Assembly: GCA_040398805.1 (NCBI GenBank)
Contig: JBBATK010000001.1
Location: 496,001-560,000, forward strand
DNA: 64,000 nt
Reading direction: 5' to 3'
Source of the DNA: JBBATK01 sp040398805
GTDB lineage: Bacteria > Bacteroidota > Ignavibacteria > Kapaibacteriales > NICIL-2
Below, one piece after another: positions 44,838 to 53,870 of the stretch; within the stretch, counting starts at the first letter, position 1; the number at the start of each line of letters is the position of its first letter. The notes beneath the pieces were generated by a model, which was given only the letters and a program-made list of their open reading frames with translations, was not told the origin of the DNA and ran no database searches. The translations under genes were made by a program, and so were the position numbers.

Positions 44838-46172
44838 CTAGCGACGGTCCATATTCTCCTTGAAGCCGATCTTCAGGTTATCAACAATGGCCTGGCTGAG
44901 AACCTTACGCATCGATTCGTTATCCGTCAGGTGCTCGCTCAGGGCTTGCTCCACGCGATGCTTGATGATCTCGGAAGACTCACCGATGAGCTTGTCGACG
45001 AACGTCCGGATGTCGCGCTGTTGTTCTTGAAGAACGTCCAACTGCGAACGACTGGCGTCTTCCATCTTCTTGAGCATTTTGTCCATACGCTCTTCCTCTT
45101 CCGTGTAGAACAGGGTGAACGCCAAAAGCGCAAGCATCGAGAACTCGAGAAGGATGGCGAAAAGAATGACCGACGGACGGGTGGCAGGGATGAACTTCAA
45201 ACCGCGGATACCCACCGCGATGATGAGAAGTGCGGCTCCACCGTAGGCGAATCCCGTCACGTTGTTCGAGTACGACTCGGTGAAGTGGTGGGACATGTAC
45301 AAACGAAGTGCGCTTCCGATTTTGAAATGGTTGCCCATCCACTCGTGAGCGCGCTTGATATCCTCCAACTCGCCCTCGACGAAATCACTGAAATGCTCAC
45401 GGATACGGATGTACAAACCGTTGTTCCGGAATGCCACCAGATCGGTGTTCTTGTCGAAGACATCTTCAAAATGGACTTTCTGATGTGACCCGAACGTATC
45501 GCCCTCGCCTTCAGGCGTCGTTCTGTTCCACACGACACGATACAGCTCCGTAAACTGCTTCCGCTCTGTCTCACCGCGTTCTGCAAGGTCTTCATCGGGC
45601 ATGGTGAGCATCTCGATGATCTCCTCGGAGAAACCGGTCTGAAGGCGTGCTTTGGACTTGTTGTTGTGAATTTCGCGTTCAACCTTGAGGGAGATATAGC
45701 CCAGACTGCTCGGCATGATCAGCGTGATGAGGACCGCCAGAACGAAGCCGACGTCGAAGGACAGGATCCAGAAGCCGTACGGCTCAAGGTAAATCGCTTC
45801 GTCACCGAGTTTCGGTGCACGAACCACCCACTCGCCCGACTCTTTCGAGTATCCATGGACCTTCTCGTCCCGCTTGTACGAACTGAAATCAAAAATGAAC
45901 TCTTGCTTGATGTATTCCTTCTTGACGTCCCCGCCCAAGTTCTTTTCACCTTCCGGAGTTGGAAGGGCTTGGAGTCCTTTGAACCTCTCCAGCTTACCCA
46001 CCGAAGCTTCCGGCTTGAACTGCGACACCACGAAACCTTCGACCATGCTGCTCAGAATGAGCGTCTGGAATGCTACCGTAACAACGACGACGACACCGAG
46101 AAAGATGGCGTAGTGGACGAATGTTGTTTTGTACTGCCGGGAGTCTATGTTCTCCGCGCTGTATGATGACAT
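44838..46172 (-). CDS. Four-helix membrane protein with C-terminal GldL-like module
   Basis: This is an unrecognised protein of 444 aa. ATG 46172 (MSSYSAEN) has AGGGG upstream; a TTG three codons earlier is the other option. Helices lie at about 18-42, 131-158, 307-325 (GFAYGGAALLIIAVGI) and 333-356 (VILFAILLEFSMLALLAF). The first two flank an extra-cytoplasmic loop of some 85 residues. A soluble domain (160-300) and a charged coiled-coil tail (357-444) complete it. Helices 3-4, with YxGAA and the buried glutamate E343, align with the GldL-like protein at 29665-30447, as do the sequences just before them. It lies directly upstream of the C25 protease gene. A role in the type IX motor is inferred, not shown. 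Confidence 0.6.
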   Translation of the reverse strand: MSSYSAENIDSRQYKTTFVHYAIFLGVVVVVTVAFQTLILSSMVEGFVVSQFKPEASVGKLERFKGLQALPTPEGEKNLGGDVKKEYIKQEFIFDFSSYKRDEKVHGYSKESGEWVVRAPKLGDEAIYLEPYGFWILSFDVGFVLAVLITLIMPSSLGYISLKVEREIHNNKSKARLQTGFSEEIIEMLTMPDEDLAERGETERKQFTELYRVVWNRTTPEGEGDTFGSHQKVHFEDVFDKNTDLVAFRNNGLYIRIREHFSDFVEGELEDIKRAHEWMGNHFKIGSALRLYMSHHFTESYSNNVTGFAYGGAALLIIAVGIRGLKFIPATRPSVILFAILLEFSMLALLAFTLFYTEEEERMDKMLKKMEDASRSQLDVLQEQQRDIRTFVDKLIGESSEIIKHRVEQALSEHLTDNESMRKVLSQAIVDNLKIGFKENMDRR

Positions 46173-46277
46173 TGTTGCCAACCCCTATAATGTGAACAAT
46201 AAAAGCTTGTTTTCTTGTTGTTTTTGCAGATTTTTCCAGTTTTTTTCGCTGTTTGGTCAAGCACGACCCGTTGCGAG

Positions 46278-46285
46278 CAAATATA
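46278..46285 (-). promoter_or_regulatory. Candidate -7 box of the four-helix motor-like gene
   Basis: TATATTTG on the minus strand matches TAnnTTTG about 106 bp upstream of ATG 46172. The leader between them is T/A rich. Confidence 0.4.
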
Positions 46286-46458
46286 CAACGCGCCATCAAT
46301 CCGCAGACGCTGTTCGCAAGGAACGGACAAAAATGAATAAAAGCGGGTAGCAGACAACCATCATGATTTTCTTTTCATCCTAAATGCATTTTCTCCCTTT
46401 CCGTCTGAATTCAGCGCCACGCGCGCGATAGGCCGATTGTCGTTATCTTGCGCTCGAA

Positions 46459-46599
46459 ATGAGGACAGCAACTCTCATACCATCCTTCCCTCTCGGCTTC
46501 CGTGGTACCATCCGTGGCGGCTCGTTCATCACGTGGCACAAGCAGCGCCAAGCACTTCTTTTGGCCCTCGTCATCGCCTCGGCCATTCCCCTCGCCTGA
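46459..46599 (+). CDS. Possible 46-residue small protein
   Basis: ATG 46459 opens a short frame ending in TGA at 46597. It follows TATCTTGC, a box also seen before the sulfoxide reductase gene at 50308. The product begins MRTATLIPSFPLGF, is basic in the middle, and ends in a hydrophobic run (LLLALVIASAIPLA). It could be a leader peptide, a small membrane protein or chance. No ribosome site is obvious. Confidence 0.2.
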   Translation: MRTATLIPSFPLGFRGTIRGGSFITWHKQRQALLLALVIASAIPLA

Positions 46600-46791
46600 G
46601 TTTTTCCGGTCCTCCGGCAAGCATTGCCGTGGAGTGGCGAAAGCCGGCGGTTCCGACGTGAGTCCCTCTCCACGACCTCGTAGAGCTCGGACAGCGGACA
46701 CGAACAGGTCCTCGGGCACGTCTCATTCGCCGTCCATTAGCCCGTCATGGCGTTCACGCCACCACCTTTGTCAACAATCTATCGGAACCTT

Positions 46792-48138
46792 ATGAATCAC
46801 GAACTCTCCATGCCCTCTCGTGTCCAACCCGGATCGGTTCATGGCACGCTTCAGAAACACATGCTTGTCGACGGCTTCCCCTTCGTCCTGGATTTGGACC
46901 GAAGCGGCGACGGATACTACGCCGATGCAATCAGTGGACGCCGCTTTGTCGATTTCTTCTCGTGTTTCGCATCGGTACCGCTGCGACTCAACCATCCTCA
47001 GCTTCGGTCGGAGGAATTCATCCACGAAATCGGAACCATCGCACTTCATAAGCCGTCGAACTCAGACCTGTATACCGACGTCATGGCCGGCTATGTCGAT
47101 ACCCTCTTCAGCACTGCGGCTGCTTCGCACTTCAAATACAGCTTCTTCATCGAGGGCGGTGCTCTTGCCAACGAGAACGCCATGAAGGTGGCGTTCGATT
47201 GGAAGGTGCGGAAGAATTTCGCGAAGGGACATACCCGCGAGATAGGCCATAAGATCATCCACTTTCAGCAAGCATTCCACGGTCGAAGCGGCTACACCAT
47301 GTCGCTGACCAATACCGATCCGAACAAGGTGGCCCTGTTTCCGAAGTTCGACTTCCCTCGGGTACTCAACCCGAAAATGGAGTTTCCTTGTGTGGGCGAA
47401 GCTCTCGAACGCGTCATGCGCGCAGAAGCGCTCTCAATTCGACAAATCGAGATGGCAATCAAAGAGCACGGCGACGATATCGCAGCGATCATCATGGAAC
47501 CTATCCAGGGCGAAGGCGGAGACAATCACTTCCGTCCCGAGTTCCTCCAACAGGTACGTCGTGTGTGCGACGAGAACGACATTCTGCTGATTTTCGATGA
47601 AGTCCAGACGGGTGTAGGCATGACCGGCACATGGTGGGCGTTCGAGCAGTTGGGTGTGAAGCCGGACATCATGAGCTTCGGAAAGAAGATGCAGGTATGC
47701 GGTATTCTCGTGAGCGACCGCATCGATGACATCGACAATCATGTGTTCCGAGTGTCGAGCCGTATCAATTCCACCTGGGGTGGAAATCTCGTGGACATGG
47801 CTCGCGCACAACGATATCTCTCCATCATTCACGAGAATGACTACCTGTCGAACGCCACGGAGCAGGGAGAATATCTGAAGAAACGGATGGGGTCCCTTGC
47901 GGAGGAGTATCCTGATCGTGTCTCAAACGTCCGAGGTCGTGGACTCTTCGCCGCCTTCGACCTTGCGGATGCGCACGTACGCTCCGCATTCATCGATGAA
48001 GCGTACAAACATGGACTGCTCATCCTTGGTTGCGGCGCTAAGAGCGTACGCTTCCGTCCCACCCTTGATGTCTCTCGCGAGATCATCGATGAGGGTATAG
48101 GTATCATCGAAACGGTCATCCGCGGACTTCACCACTGA
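46792..48138 (+). CDS. lat: L-lysine 6-aminotransferase
   Basis: This PLP enzyme moves the epsilon-amino group of lysine to 2-oxoglutarate, giving 2-aminoadipate semialdehyde/piperideine-6-carboxylate. The 448-residue protein follows the Mycobacterium Lat pattern throughout: MLVDGFPFVLDLDRSGDGYY, ALHKPSNSDLY, FIEGGALANENAMK, FHGRSGYTMSLTNT, EPIQGEGGDNHFRPEF and INSTWGGNLVDM. The PLP lysine is in SFGKKMQVCG, probably K298. ATG 46792 (MNHELSM) is preferred over ATG 46747. It converges with ligA. No downstream aminoadipate gene is present. Confidence 0.92.
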   Translation: MNHELSMPSRVQPGSVHGTLQKHMLVDGFPFVLDLDRSGDGYYADAISGRRFVDFFSCFASVPLRLNHPQLRSEEFIHEIGTIALHKPSNSDLYTDVMAGYVDTLFSTAAASHFKYSFFIEGGALANENAMKVAFDWKVRKNFAKGHTREIGHKIIHFQQAFHGRSGYTMSLTNTDPNKVALFPKFDFPRVLNPKMEFPCVGEALERVMRAEALSIRQIEMAIKEHGDDIAAIIMEPIQGEGGDNHFRPEFLQQVRRVCDENDILLIFDEVQTGVGMTGTWWAFEQLGVKPDIMSFGKKMQVCGILVSDRIDDIDNHVFRVSSRINSTWGGNLVDMARAQRYLSIIHENDYLSNATEQGEYLKKRMGSLAEEYPDRVSNVRGRGLFAAFDLADAHVRSAFIDEAYKHGLLILGCGAKSVRFRPTLDVSREIIDEGIGIIETVIRGLHH

Positions 48139-48152
48139 GATACCGGCGACAA

Positions 48153-50228
48153 TCACGACGATGTCTTCGGGAGAGCGCCCTCATCGAGCGCTCTCTTGAA
48201 GTCGTCCTCGCTCATGACGCGCACCCCGAGTTCGAGGGCCTTGGCAAGCTTCGAGCCTGCTGCCTCGCCGGCGATGACGAACGATGTCTTCTTGCTCACG
48301 CTTGATGAGGTCTTGCCGCCGCGCCGCTCGATCTCGTGGGCAGCCTCGGTGCGTGACATCGACGCAAGCTCACCCGTCAGGACAAACGTCAACCCAGACC
48401 ATTCGGACGAGGCCTCTGCTGTCTGTTCGGCCTCCATCTTCAAACCTGCCATCTCAAGTCGGGAGACGACCTCCCGCTCTTCTGCGTCGGCGAAGAAGGC
48501 GACAACGGACTCTGCAATGCGGGGACCTATCTCGCTCACCGAACAGAGCTCCTCCAACGTCGAAGTGCGTAACGCGCTGATACTCGGATAGGCAGCGGCC
48601 AGCACTTTCGCTACACCCTCGCCGACGAATCGTATGCCCAACGCGAACAATACGCGATGGTACGGAATGGCTTTACTCTTTTCTATGCCCGCGAGCAGCT
48701 TCTCCACTTTTCTCTGTCCCCAACGAGGAAGCGTCGCGAGCGTCTGCGCATGTTCTTCCAACTGATAGATGTCCGCCACATTGGCGATGAATCCTTTCTC
48801 TACCAGCTCATCCACCACCTTTTCGCCGAGCGTATCGATGTCCATGGCCTTGCGCGACGCGAAGTGTTCGATACGACGACGTATCTGCCAGGGACATCGG
48901 GCGGACTCGCAATAATGCTGAGCCTCGCCTTCGGGTCGGTGAAGCAGCGTCTGCAACGGACACGGGCAATGCTCCGGGAAACGGAAGGGAACGGACACCC
49001 CATCACGTTTCTCCGCCACCACAGCACATACTTTGGGAATGACTTCTCCACCCTTTTCTATGACGACGGTGTCTCCTTCCCGCAGATCCAGCTCTCGCAC
49101 AAAATCTTCGTTGTGCAAGGTCGCTCGTGAAATCGTCGACCCCGCCAGGTGCACCGGTTCAAGCTCTGCCACAGGTGTGACAGCGCCGGTACGTCCTACT
49201 TGAAACGAAATCCTGTTCAATACCGTTGTCGCTTGCTCCGCCTCGTATTTGTAGGCCACGGCCCAGCGCGGAGAACGTGCCACGTACCCCAGCTCTTCCT
49301 GTTGTCGAAGAGCATCGACTTTGATGACGACACCGTCGATCTGGAAGTCGAGACCGAACCGCTTGGTCTTGTACTCGTCGATGTACTCCATGACCTCATT
49401 CATCGTCTCGCAACGACGCACATCCACCCCGACGGAGAAACCCATGCTGCGAAGGATGGACGTGTTCTCATACTGCGAAACCAGCCGTGCGTCGTCCGCA
49501 CGCAGATAATAAGCGATCATCCGAAGCGGACGTTGCGCCACCTCGCGCGGGTCCAACAGCTTCAGCGTGCCCGCCGTCGTGTTCCGCGGATTCGCATACA
49601 CCTTCTCACCCTGCTCACGCCGCTCATCGTTGAGCTTCAAAAAGTCGGCATTCGTCATGAAAATTTCCCCACGGACTTCGAACGAGCGCAGAAGGGCGGC
49701 ATCGCATCCCTCGTGGTTCACCCGCAACGGCACGTTCTTGATGGTGCGCACGTTCGCCGTGATATCGTCGCCCGTGGTCCCGTCGCCGCGCGTCGCGGCC
49801 TGAACAAGCAAGCCGTTCTCGTACTTCAGCGATACGGCCACGCCATCGATCTTCAGCTCCACGACGTAGTGAAACGGCTCATCCTGCAAGCCCTGCCTGA
49901 CGCGCTTATCGAAGGCTTCGAGTTCATCGCGGGAGTAGGTATTGCCAAGCGACAGCATGGCCGCCGTGCGCGTGACGCTTGTGAAGTGGGACAGCGGCTC
50001 TCCGCTCACACGTTGCGTTGGCGAGTCGGCGGTTATGAGCTCGGGGTGCGTGCGCTCCAACTCCTCAAGCTCTTGAAAGAGTGCGTCGTACTCGCGATCA
50101 CTGATCAACGGATCGGCTTCCACGTAGTAGGCGTAGTCGAAACGTCGGATCATCGCGCTGAGTTCGGCTGCTCGCGCAGCCGCCGGTGTCAACGGCGCAT
50201 CGGTGGAAAAAAGATCGGGCGTCTCCAT
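48153..50228 (-). CDS. ligA: NAD-dependent DNA ligase
   Basis: This enzyme seals nicks in replication and repair using NAD (691 aa). ATG 50228 (METPDLFSTD) gives the normal Ia domain start (YYVEADPLISDREYDALF). The adenylated lysine is K126 in VVELKIDGVA. An OB fold, a zinc finger (CPCP...YCESARCPWQ), a helix-hairpin-helix region and a C-terminal BRCT domain (WSGLTFVLTGELASMSR) follow in order. All expected domains are present. It ends 15 bp from the convergent lat gene. Confidence 0.97.
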   Translation of the reverse strand: METPDLFSTDAPLTPAAARAAELSAMIRRFDYAYYVEADPLISDREYDALFQELEELERTHPELITADSPTQRVSGEPLSHFTSVTRTAAMLSLGNTYSRDELEAFDKRVRQGLQDEPFHYVVELKIDGVAVSLKYENGLLVQAATRGDGTTGDDITANVRTIKNVPLRVNHEGCDAALLRSFEVRGEIFMTNADFLKLNDERREQGEKVYANPRNTTAGTLKLLDPREVAQRPLRMIAYYLRADDARLVSQYENTSILRSMGFSVGVDVRRCETMNEVMEYIDEYKTKRFGLDFQIDGVVIKVDALRQQEELGYVARSPRWAVAYKYEAEQATTVLNRISFQVGRTGAVTPVAELEPVHLAGSTISRATLHNEDFVRELDLREGDTVVIEKGGEVIPKVCAVVAEKRDGVSVPFRFPEHCPCPLQTLLHRPEGEAQHYCESARCPWQIRRRIEHFASRKAMDIDTLGEKVVDELVEKGFIANVADIYQLEEHAQTLATLPRWGQRKVEKLLAGIEKSKAIPYHRVLFALGIRFVGEGVAKVLAAAYPSISALRTSTLEELCSVSEIGPRIAESVVAFFADAEEREVVSRLEMAGLKMEAEQTAEASSEWSGLTFVLTGELASMSRTEAAHEIERRGGKTSSSVSKKTSFVIAGEAAGSKLAKALELGVRVMSEDDFKRALDEGALPKTSS

Positions 50229-50341
50229 GGTCGGGAATGTCCAGATGTTCGGAAAACGATTTTCGCGTTGCCCCCGTTCGGCGCGATGCTCTCGGGTCAA
50301 GCTCCGTTATCTTGCGGCTCAAGAACCACAGAGGAACGGTC

Positions 50342-50842
50342 ATGCATGAGGCAAGTTACGTCGCGGTCTTCGATCCCTCGAACCAGGATTCGTGGCGGAC
50401 GACCTTGTACACGAGTGCTGCGGCGCTCGTTCAGGGTGAAGACGATGCGATAGCCAATTGTGCGAACATCGCGTCGCTTCTCTTCCATAGTCTCCCCGAT
50501 GTATCGTGGTGCGGGTGGTACCTGTTGCGAGACGGCGAACTTGTTCTGGGGCCGTTCGCAGGAAAGCCTGCATGCACGCGCATTCGTCTCGGACGTGGTG
50601 TCTGCGGCACAGCGGCTTTTGAACGGCGGACAATCCTCGTCGATGATGTCGAGACCTTCGACGGACATATCGCCTGCGACGCCGCTACCCGCTCCGAAGT
50701 CGTCATCCCGCTCATGCTCGAGGACCGATTACTTGGCGTCCTTGATCTCGACTCTCCCATACCCGCACGTTTTTCCCCTGATGATGTCTCATTTCTTGAG
50801 TCGGTCTGCCGGCTTGTCGCTGCATCGTCACGATTCGAATAG
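50342..50842 (+). CDS. msrC: Free methionine-(R)-sulfoxide reductase (GAF domain)
   Basis: This small GAF-domain enzyme (166 aa) reduces free methionine-R-sulfoxide with thioredoxin. The three redox cysteines C78 (KPACTRI), C88 (RGVCGTA) and C112 (HIACDAA) have spacing 10 and 24, identical to C84/C94/C118 of the E. coli enzyme. SEVVIPLMLEDRLLGVLDLDSP is the family signature. ATG 50342 (MHEASYVAVF) is chosen; the open frame reaches further back into the ligA promoter side. It is divergent from ligA and 12 bp upstream of the lamin-tail gene. Confidence 0.93.
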   Translation: MHEASYVAVFDPSNQDSWRTTLYTSAAALVQGEDDAIANCANIASLLFHSLPDVSWCGWYLLRDGELVLGPFAGKPACTRIRLGRGVCGTAAFERRTILVDDVETFDGHIACDAATRSEVVIPLMLEDRLLGVLDLDSPIPARFSPDDVSFLESVCRLVAASSRFE

Positions 50843-50854
50843 TTTTCCGCACTC

Positions 50855-52537
50855 ATGAACATCACATCACGTCACGTACGGACCATGCGTCCGAACGCTG
50901 TCATGGTGACCATCATTCTCGGTCTTCGCGCGCTCACGACATCGGCCCAGGTGGTCATCAATGAAATCATGCCCGCCCCTCGTTCACCGGAACCGGAGTG
51001 GGTGGAACTCTACAACGCGTCTCGGGATTCCGTCGTCCTGCAAGGCGTCTATCTCTACGATGCGACGTCCAGGTCACCTTTGCCGGAAACCATCATGCCT
51101 CCGGAAACGTACGTCGTCTTGTGCAAGGACACAACAGCTCTGCGGACGTCACGCTTCATACCGCCGTCTGCGACGTTGGTGCGCATCACCCTCCCCTCGT
51201 TGAACAATACCGGCGAGGTGCTTCGATTGGCCACGAAGGACTCGCTTGCCATCGACTCCATCGTGTACTCGATGGCGTGGGGCACGAGCGGTCAGTCGCT
51301 CGAACGCATCGATCCGCGTCGTCCTCTGCTGTCCGCCGACAATTGCAAACCCTGCATAGCGGCTTCCGGAGCTACATGCGGAAGTGATAACTCGGTGAGT
51401 CCGAGGGACGGCGACGTCTCTCTGGTGTCCCTGAACGTCCAGACGCCGGAACGTCGTCTCGTCGCGATTGTCCGGAATATGGGCGCTACCCACCTTGCGG
51501 GAGTAGTCCTGTCCATTCGCATCGACACCATCCTGCTTCTCACGGACACGCTCACCTTAGAAGCATTCGAAGAGCGAGCAATCCTCTTGCCATTGGATTC
51601 CATCGCCAATCGGATCGATGAGAGCGGACGCTTCGACGCATCCGCCGCCGCGCATATCGCCGGAGATCCGCGTCCGATGAACGACGCTTTATCGCGAAGC
51701 ATCGTCTTGGCTCCACCTCAAGGGAGCATTCGCATCAGCGAGATTCTCTACGACCCGTCGGGCGCTGGGGCAGGAGCGGCGGAGTTCGTGGAAATCGTCA
51801 ACGCGGATTCGCGAAACAGGTCGACCGAGGGTGTGCACCTCCGGATCGACGAGGAGGTCATTCCACTTGAGGCGCGTATCCTGGAGCCCGGAGGCGTTCT
51901 TGCCGTAACCTGTGATAGCATTGCGCAACGAATCTGGACTACCGAAGGACGGGCGGTTGGTCTCACGTCGCAAACCTTCACTCTGCGGAGCACCTGGGAT
52001 AGTGTGCTGGTCACTGATGCGTACGGCTTCGTCATCGACTCCGTGTGCTATTCTTCCGATTGGCACTCTCCACATGTAGGCCTGACCAAAGGCCGTTCGC
52101 TGGAAAAGCGGTCTCCCGTCTTGCGCTCCGCAGCAGCATCGTCGTGGACCTCGAGCGTGGATACTGCGGGCTGCACCCCGGGACTGCAGAATAGTGTGTC
52201 CAGACGATTGGACTCGGGCGCAGTAAGTTCTGCCTCGCCGAATCCGTTCTCGCCACACAGCACGCGAGGAGATAGGCAAAGTACCGTGCTTCGCTTTGTC
52301 TCACCATTCTCGGAGGCGGTATGGACCATCCGCCTTTTCGACACCCATGGACGTGAACTGGGAACGCTGCGCAATGGCGAATACTTGCGAGGTGATGCCT
52401 CGGCGGTTTGGGAAGGAAGGAACGAGCGGGGGGACGTGTTACCCGTGGGACCGTACGTCGTTTCGTGTCAGGCCGTGGACGCCGCTTCCGGTGCGGTCTT
52501 CACCCATAGCATCGTCGTCGTCATTGCGGATTCCTGA
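50855..52537 (+). CDS. Secreted protein with two lamin-tail domains and a C-terminal FlgD/T9SS-like domain
   Basis: This is a surface or secreted protein of 560 aa. The N-terminus has a hydrophobic signal (NAVMVTIILGLRALTTSAQ). Two lamin-tail-like domains are visible, each beginning with the same pattern: VVINEIMPAPRSPEPEWVEL near 32 and RISEILYDPSGAG...EFVEI near 290. The C-terminal 95 residues start SASPNPFSPH, contain TIRLFDTHGRELGTL and end VLPVGPYVVSCQA. This is the layout of FlgD-like/T9SS sorting modules. It is therefore a likely client of the secretion system suggested elsewhere in the window. Its function is unknown. Confidence 0.8.
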   Translation: MNITSRHVRTMRPNAVMVTIILGLRALTTSAQVVINEIMPAPRSPEPEWVELYNASRDSVVLQGVYLYDATSRSPLPETIMPPETYVVLCKDTTALRTSRFIPPSATLVRITLPSLNNTGEVLRLATKDSLAIDSIVYSMAWGTSGQSLERIDPRRPLLSADNCKPCIAASGATCGSDNSVSPRDGDVSLVSLNVQTPERRLVAIVRNMGATHLAGVVLSIRIDTILLLTDTLTLEAFEERAILLPLDSIANRIDESGRFDASAAAHIAGDPRPMNDALSRSIVLAPPQGSIRISEILYDPSGAGAGAAEFVEIVNADSRNRSTEGVHLRIDEEVIPLEARILEPGGVLAVTCDSIAQRIWTTEGRAVGLTSQTFTLRSTWDSVLVTDAYGFVIDSVCYSSDWHSPHVGLTKGRSLEKRSPVLRSAAASSWTSSVDTAGCTPGLQNSVSRRLDSGAVSSASPNPFSPHSTRGDRQSTVLRFVSPFSEAVWTIRLFDTHGRELGTLRNGEYLRGDASAVWEGRNERGDVLPVGPYVVSCQAVDAASGAVFTHSIVVVIADS

Positions 52538-52620
52538 TCCGGCGAATGCCCGGACGTAATGTATTGTCTGTCGAGAATCCTGCGTGGTTGAACATATTGC
52601 GAACAACAGTTCCAGGACAC

Positions 52621-53868
52621 ATGAACATCTCCCTCTTCATAGCTACCCGATACCTTCGTGCGCGGCGGTCGTTGCAGTTCATCAGCGTCATCACCATGTT
52701 GTCGTTGATCGGCATCGTCGTCGGCGTCGCTGCCATCATCTGCGTGTCGTCCATCTTCAACGGCTTCCGGGAAGTCTATACATCGAGCATGCTCACCTAC
52801 GACCCTCATGTGCGGGTGGAGGCAGAGCGAGGTCGCTTCCTTCCTGATGCGGAGATCGTCATGGCCTCCATCCGTAGGGACCCACGCGTGAAAGGTAGCG
52901 CCGGCGTGATGGCGGGAAGAGTGATACTCCGTCGCTACGACCGCTTTCATGTTCTTCAGTTACATGGCATCGAGCATGCGGAATACGATCGAGTATCGGG
53001 AATCCGCTCCAGTGTCATCGTCGGACGCTTCCCGGACTCTCCGGTTGCGGGCTCTTTATCCGGAACCATAGAGCCCATCGTCATCGGCGCTGAACTCGCC
53101 ATGAACGCTCAACTGAATGTTGGTGATACGGCCACGATCCTCTCGCCCGACTTCATCGCAAGTGCGCTGCAGACCTTCATAGCGCCTCAGGGTATGCCGG
53201 TGATTGTCAGCGGAATCTTCTACACGAATTCGAAAGAGTACAACACCGGACTTGCGTTCTGCGGCACGTCATTCGCACGGAAACTGTTCAATGCACAGGA
53301 TGACGCTCTCACCAGTGCCGATATACGATTGAAGAACGATGCCGACGCCAATGCCGTGGCACGTGATCTTCGGCGCTCGCTACCGGCGAAGGTCACCGTG
53401 AGCACATGGTTCGACCTTCATAAGGACATCTACGGGGTCATGCGATACGAACGATATGCGTCGTTCATCATTCTCTTCATCATCGTCTTCATATCCGTTT
53501 TCAACATCTTCGCCATGCTGAGCATGACGGTGGTGAAGAAGCGTCGGGACATAGGGGTGTTGATGGCGATGGGTGCGACGCCCGAGGATATCCGTCGCGT
53601 CTTCCTGTGGGAGGGCTTTGTCGTGGGATTGCTTGGCACACTCGGTGGCACTGTGCTTGGTATCGTCCTTTGTATTCTCCAGCAGAAGTTCGAGATTTTC
53701 CGCTTCGATCCGCAAACCTTCATTATCGCAGCCATTCCGGTTTCCATCGCTTGGCCGGAAGTCCTTTCCGTCATGACATTGACGTTGATCTCGTCGTTCG
53801 CGGCCACCTTGATTCCCGCACGTCGTGCTGCCGACGCGCACGTGGCAAGTTCCCTGCGCACGGAGTAG
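52621..53868 (+). CDS. LolC/LolE-type ABC transporter permease
   Basis: This inner-membrane permease (415 aa) belongs to the MacB/FtsX superfamily, Lol branch, which releases lipoproteins for transport to the outer membrane. ATG 52621 (MNISLFIATRYLRARRS) has AGGA upstream and the classic N-terminus. Four helices are apparent: one near residue 25-48 (VITMLSLIGIVVGVAAIICV), a large periplasmic domain, then three (FIILFIIVFISVFNIFAML and two after RRDIGVLMAMGATPEDIRRVF). The LolD ATPase is not in the window. The gene ends two bases before yraN. Confidence 0.92.
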   Translation: MNISLFIATRYLRARRSLQFISVITMLSLIGIVVGVAAIICVSSIFNGFREVYTSSMLTYDPHVRVEAERGRFLPDAEIVMASIRRDPRVKGSAGVMAGRVILRRYDRFHVLQLHGIEHAEYDRVSGIRSSVIVGRFPDSPVAGSLSGTIEPIVIGAELAMNAQLNVGDTATILSPDFIASALQTFIAPQGMPVIVSGIFYTNSKEYNTGLAFCGTSFARKLFNAQDDALTSADIRLKNDADANAVARDLRRSLPAKVTVSTWFDLHKDIYGVMRYERYASFIILFIIVFISVFNIFAMLSMTVVKKRRDIGVLMAMGATPEDIRRVFLWEGFVVGLLGTLGGTVLGIVLCILQQKFEIFRFDPQTFIIAAIPVSIAWPEVLSVMTLTLISSFAATLIPARRAADAHVASSLRTE

Positions 53869-53870
53869 AA

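Larger units (their letters stand above)
46173..46791. other. 619-bp intergenic region between two divergent genes
   Basis: The left part holds a minus-strand TATATTTG promoter box for the four-helix gene. The right part holds TATCTTGC (46444-46451) on the plus strand, 8 bp upstream of a 46-codon open frame. From 46600 to 46790 I see no gene, tRNA or recognised riboswitch. Longer open frames on both strands here have no family features and are not called. Confidence 0.5.

Noticed and set aside
46411..46719. 102-codon minus-strand frame between the four-helix gene and lat
   Set aside because: No family features, no ribosome site, and unusual charge composition. It overlaps the plus-strand small frame, and neither is convincing.
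48171..48195. Hairpin GAGAGCGC / GCGCTCTC near the lat-ligA convergence as a terminator for lat
   Set aside because: It lies in ligA coding sequence and has no T run after it, so it is weak as a terminator.
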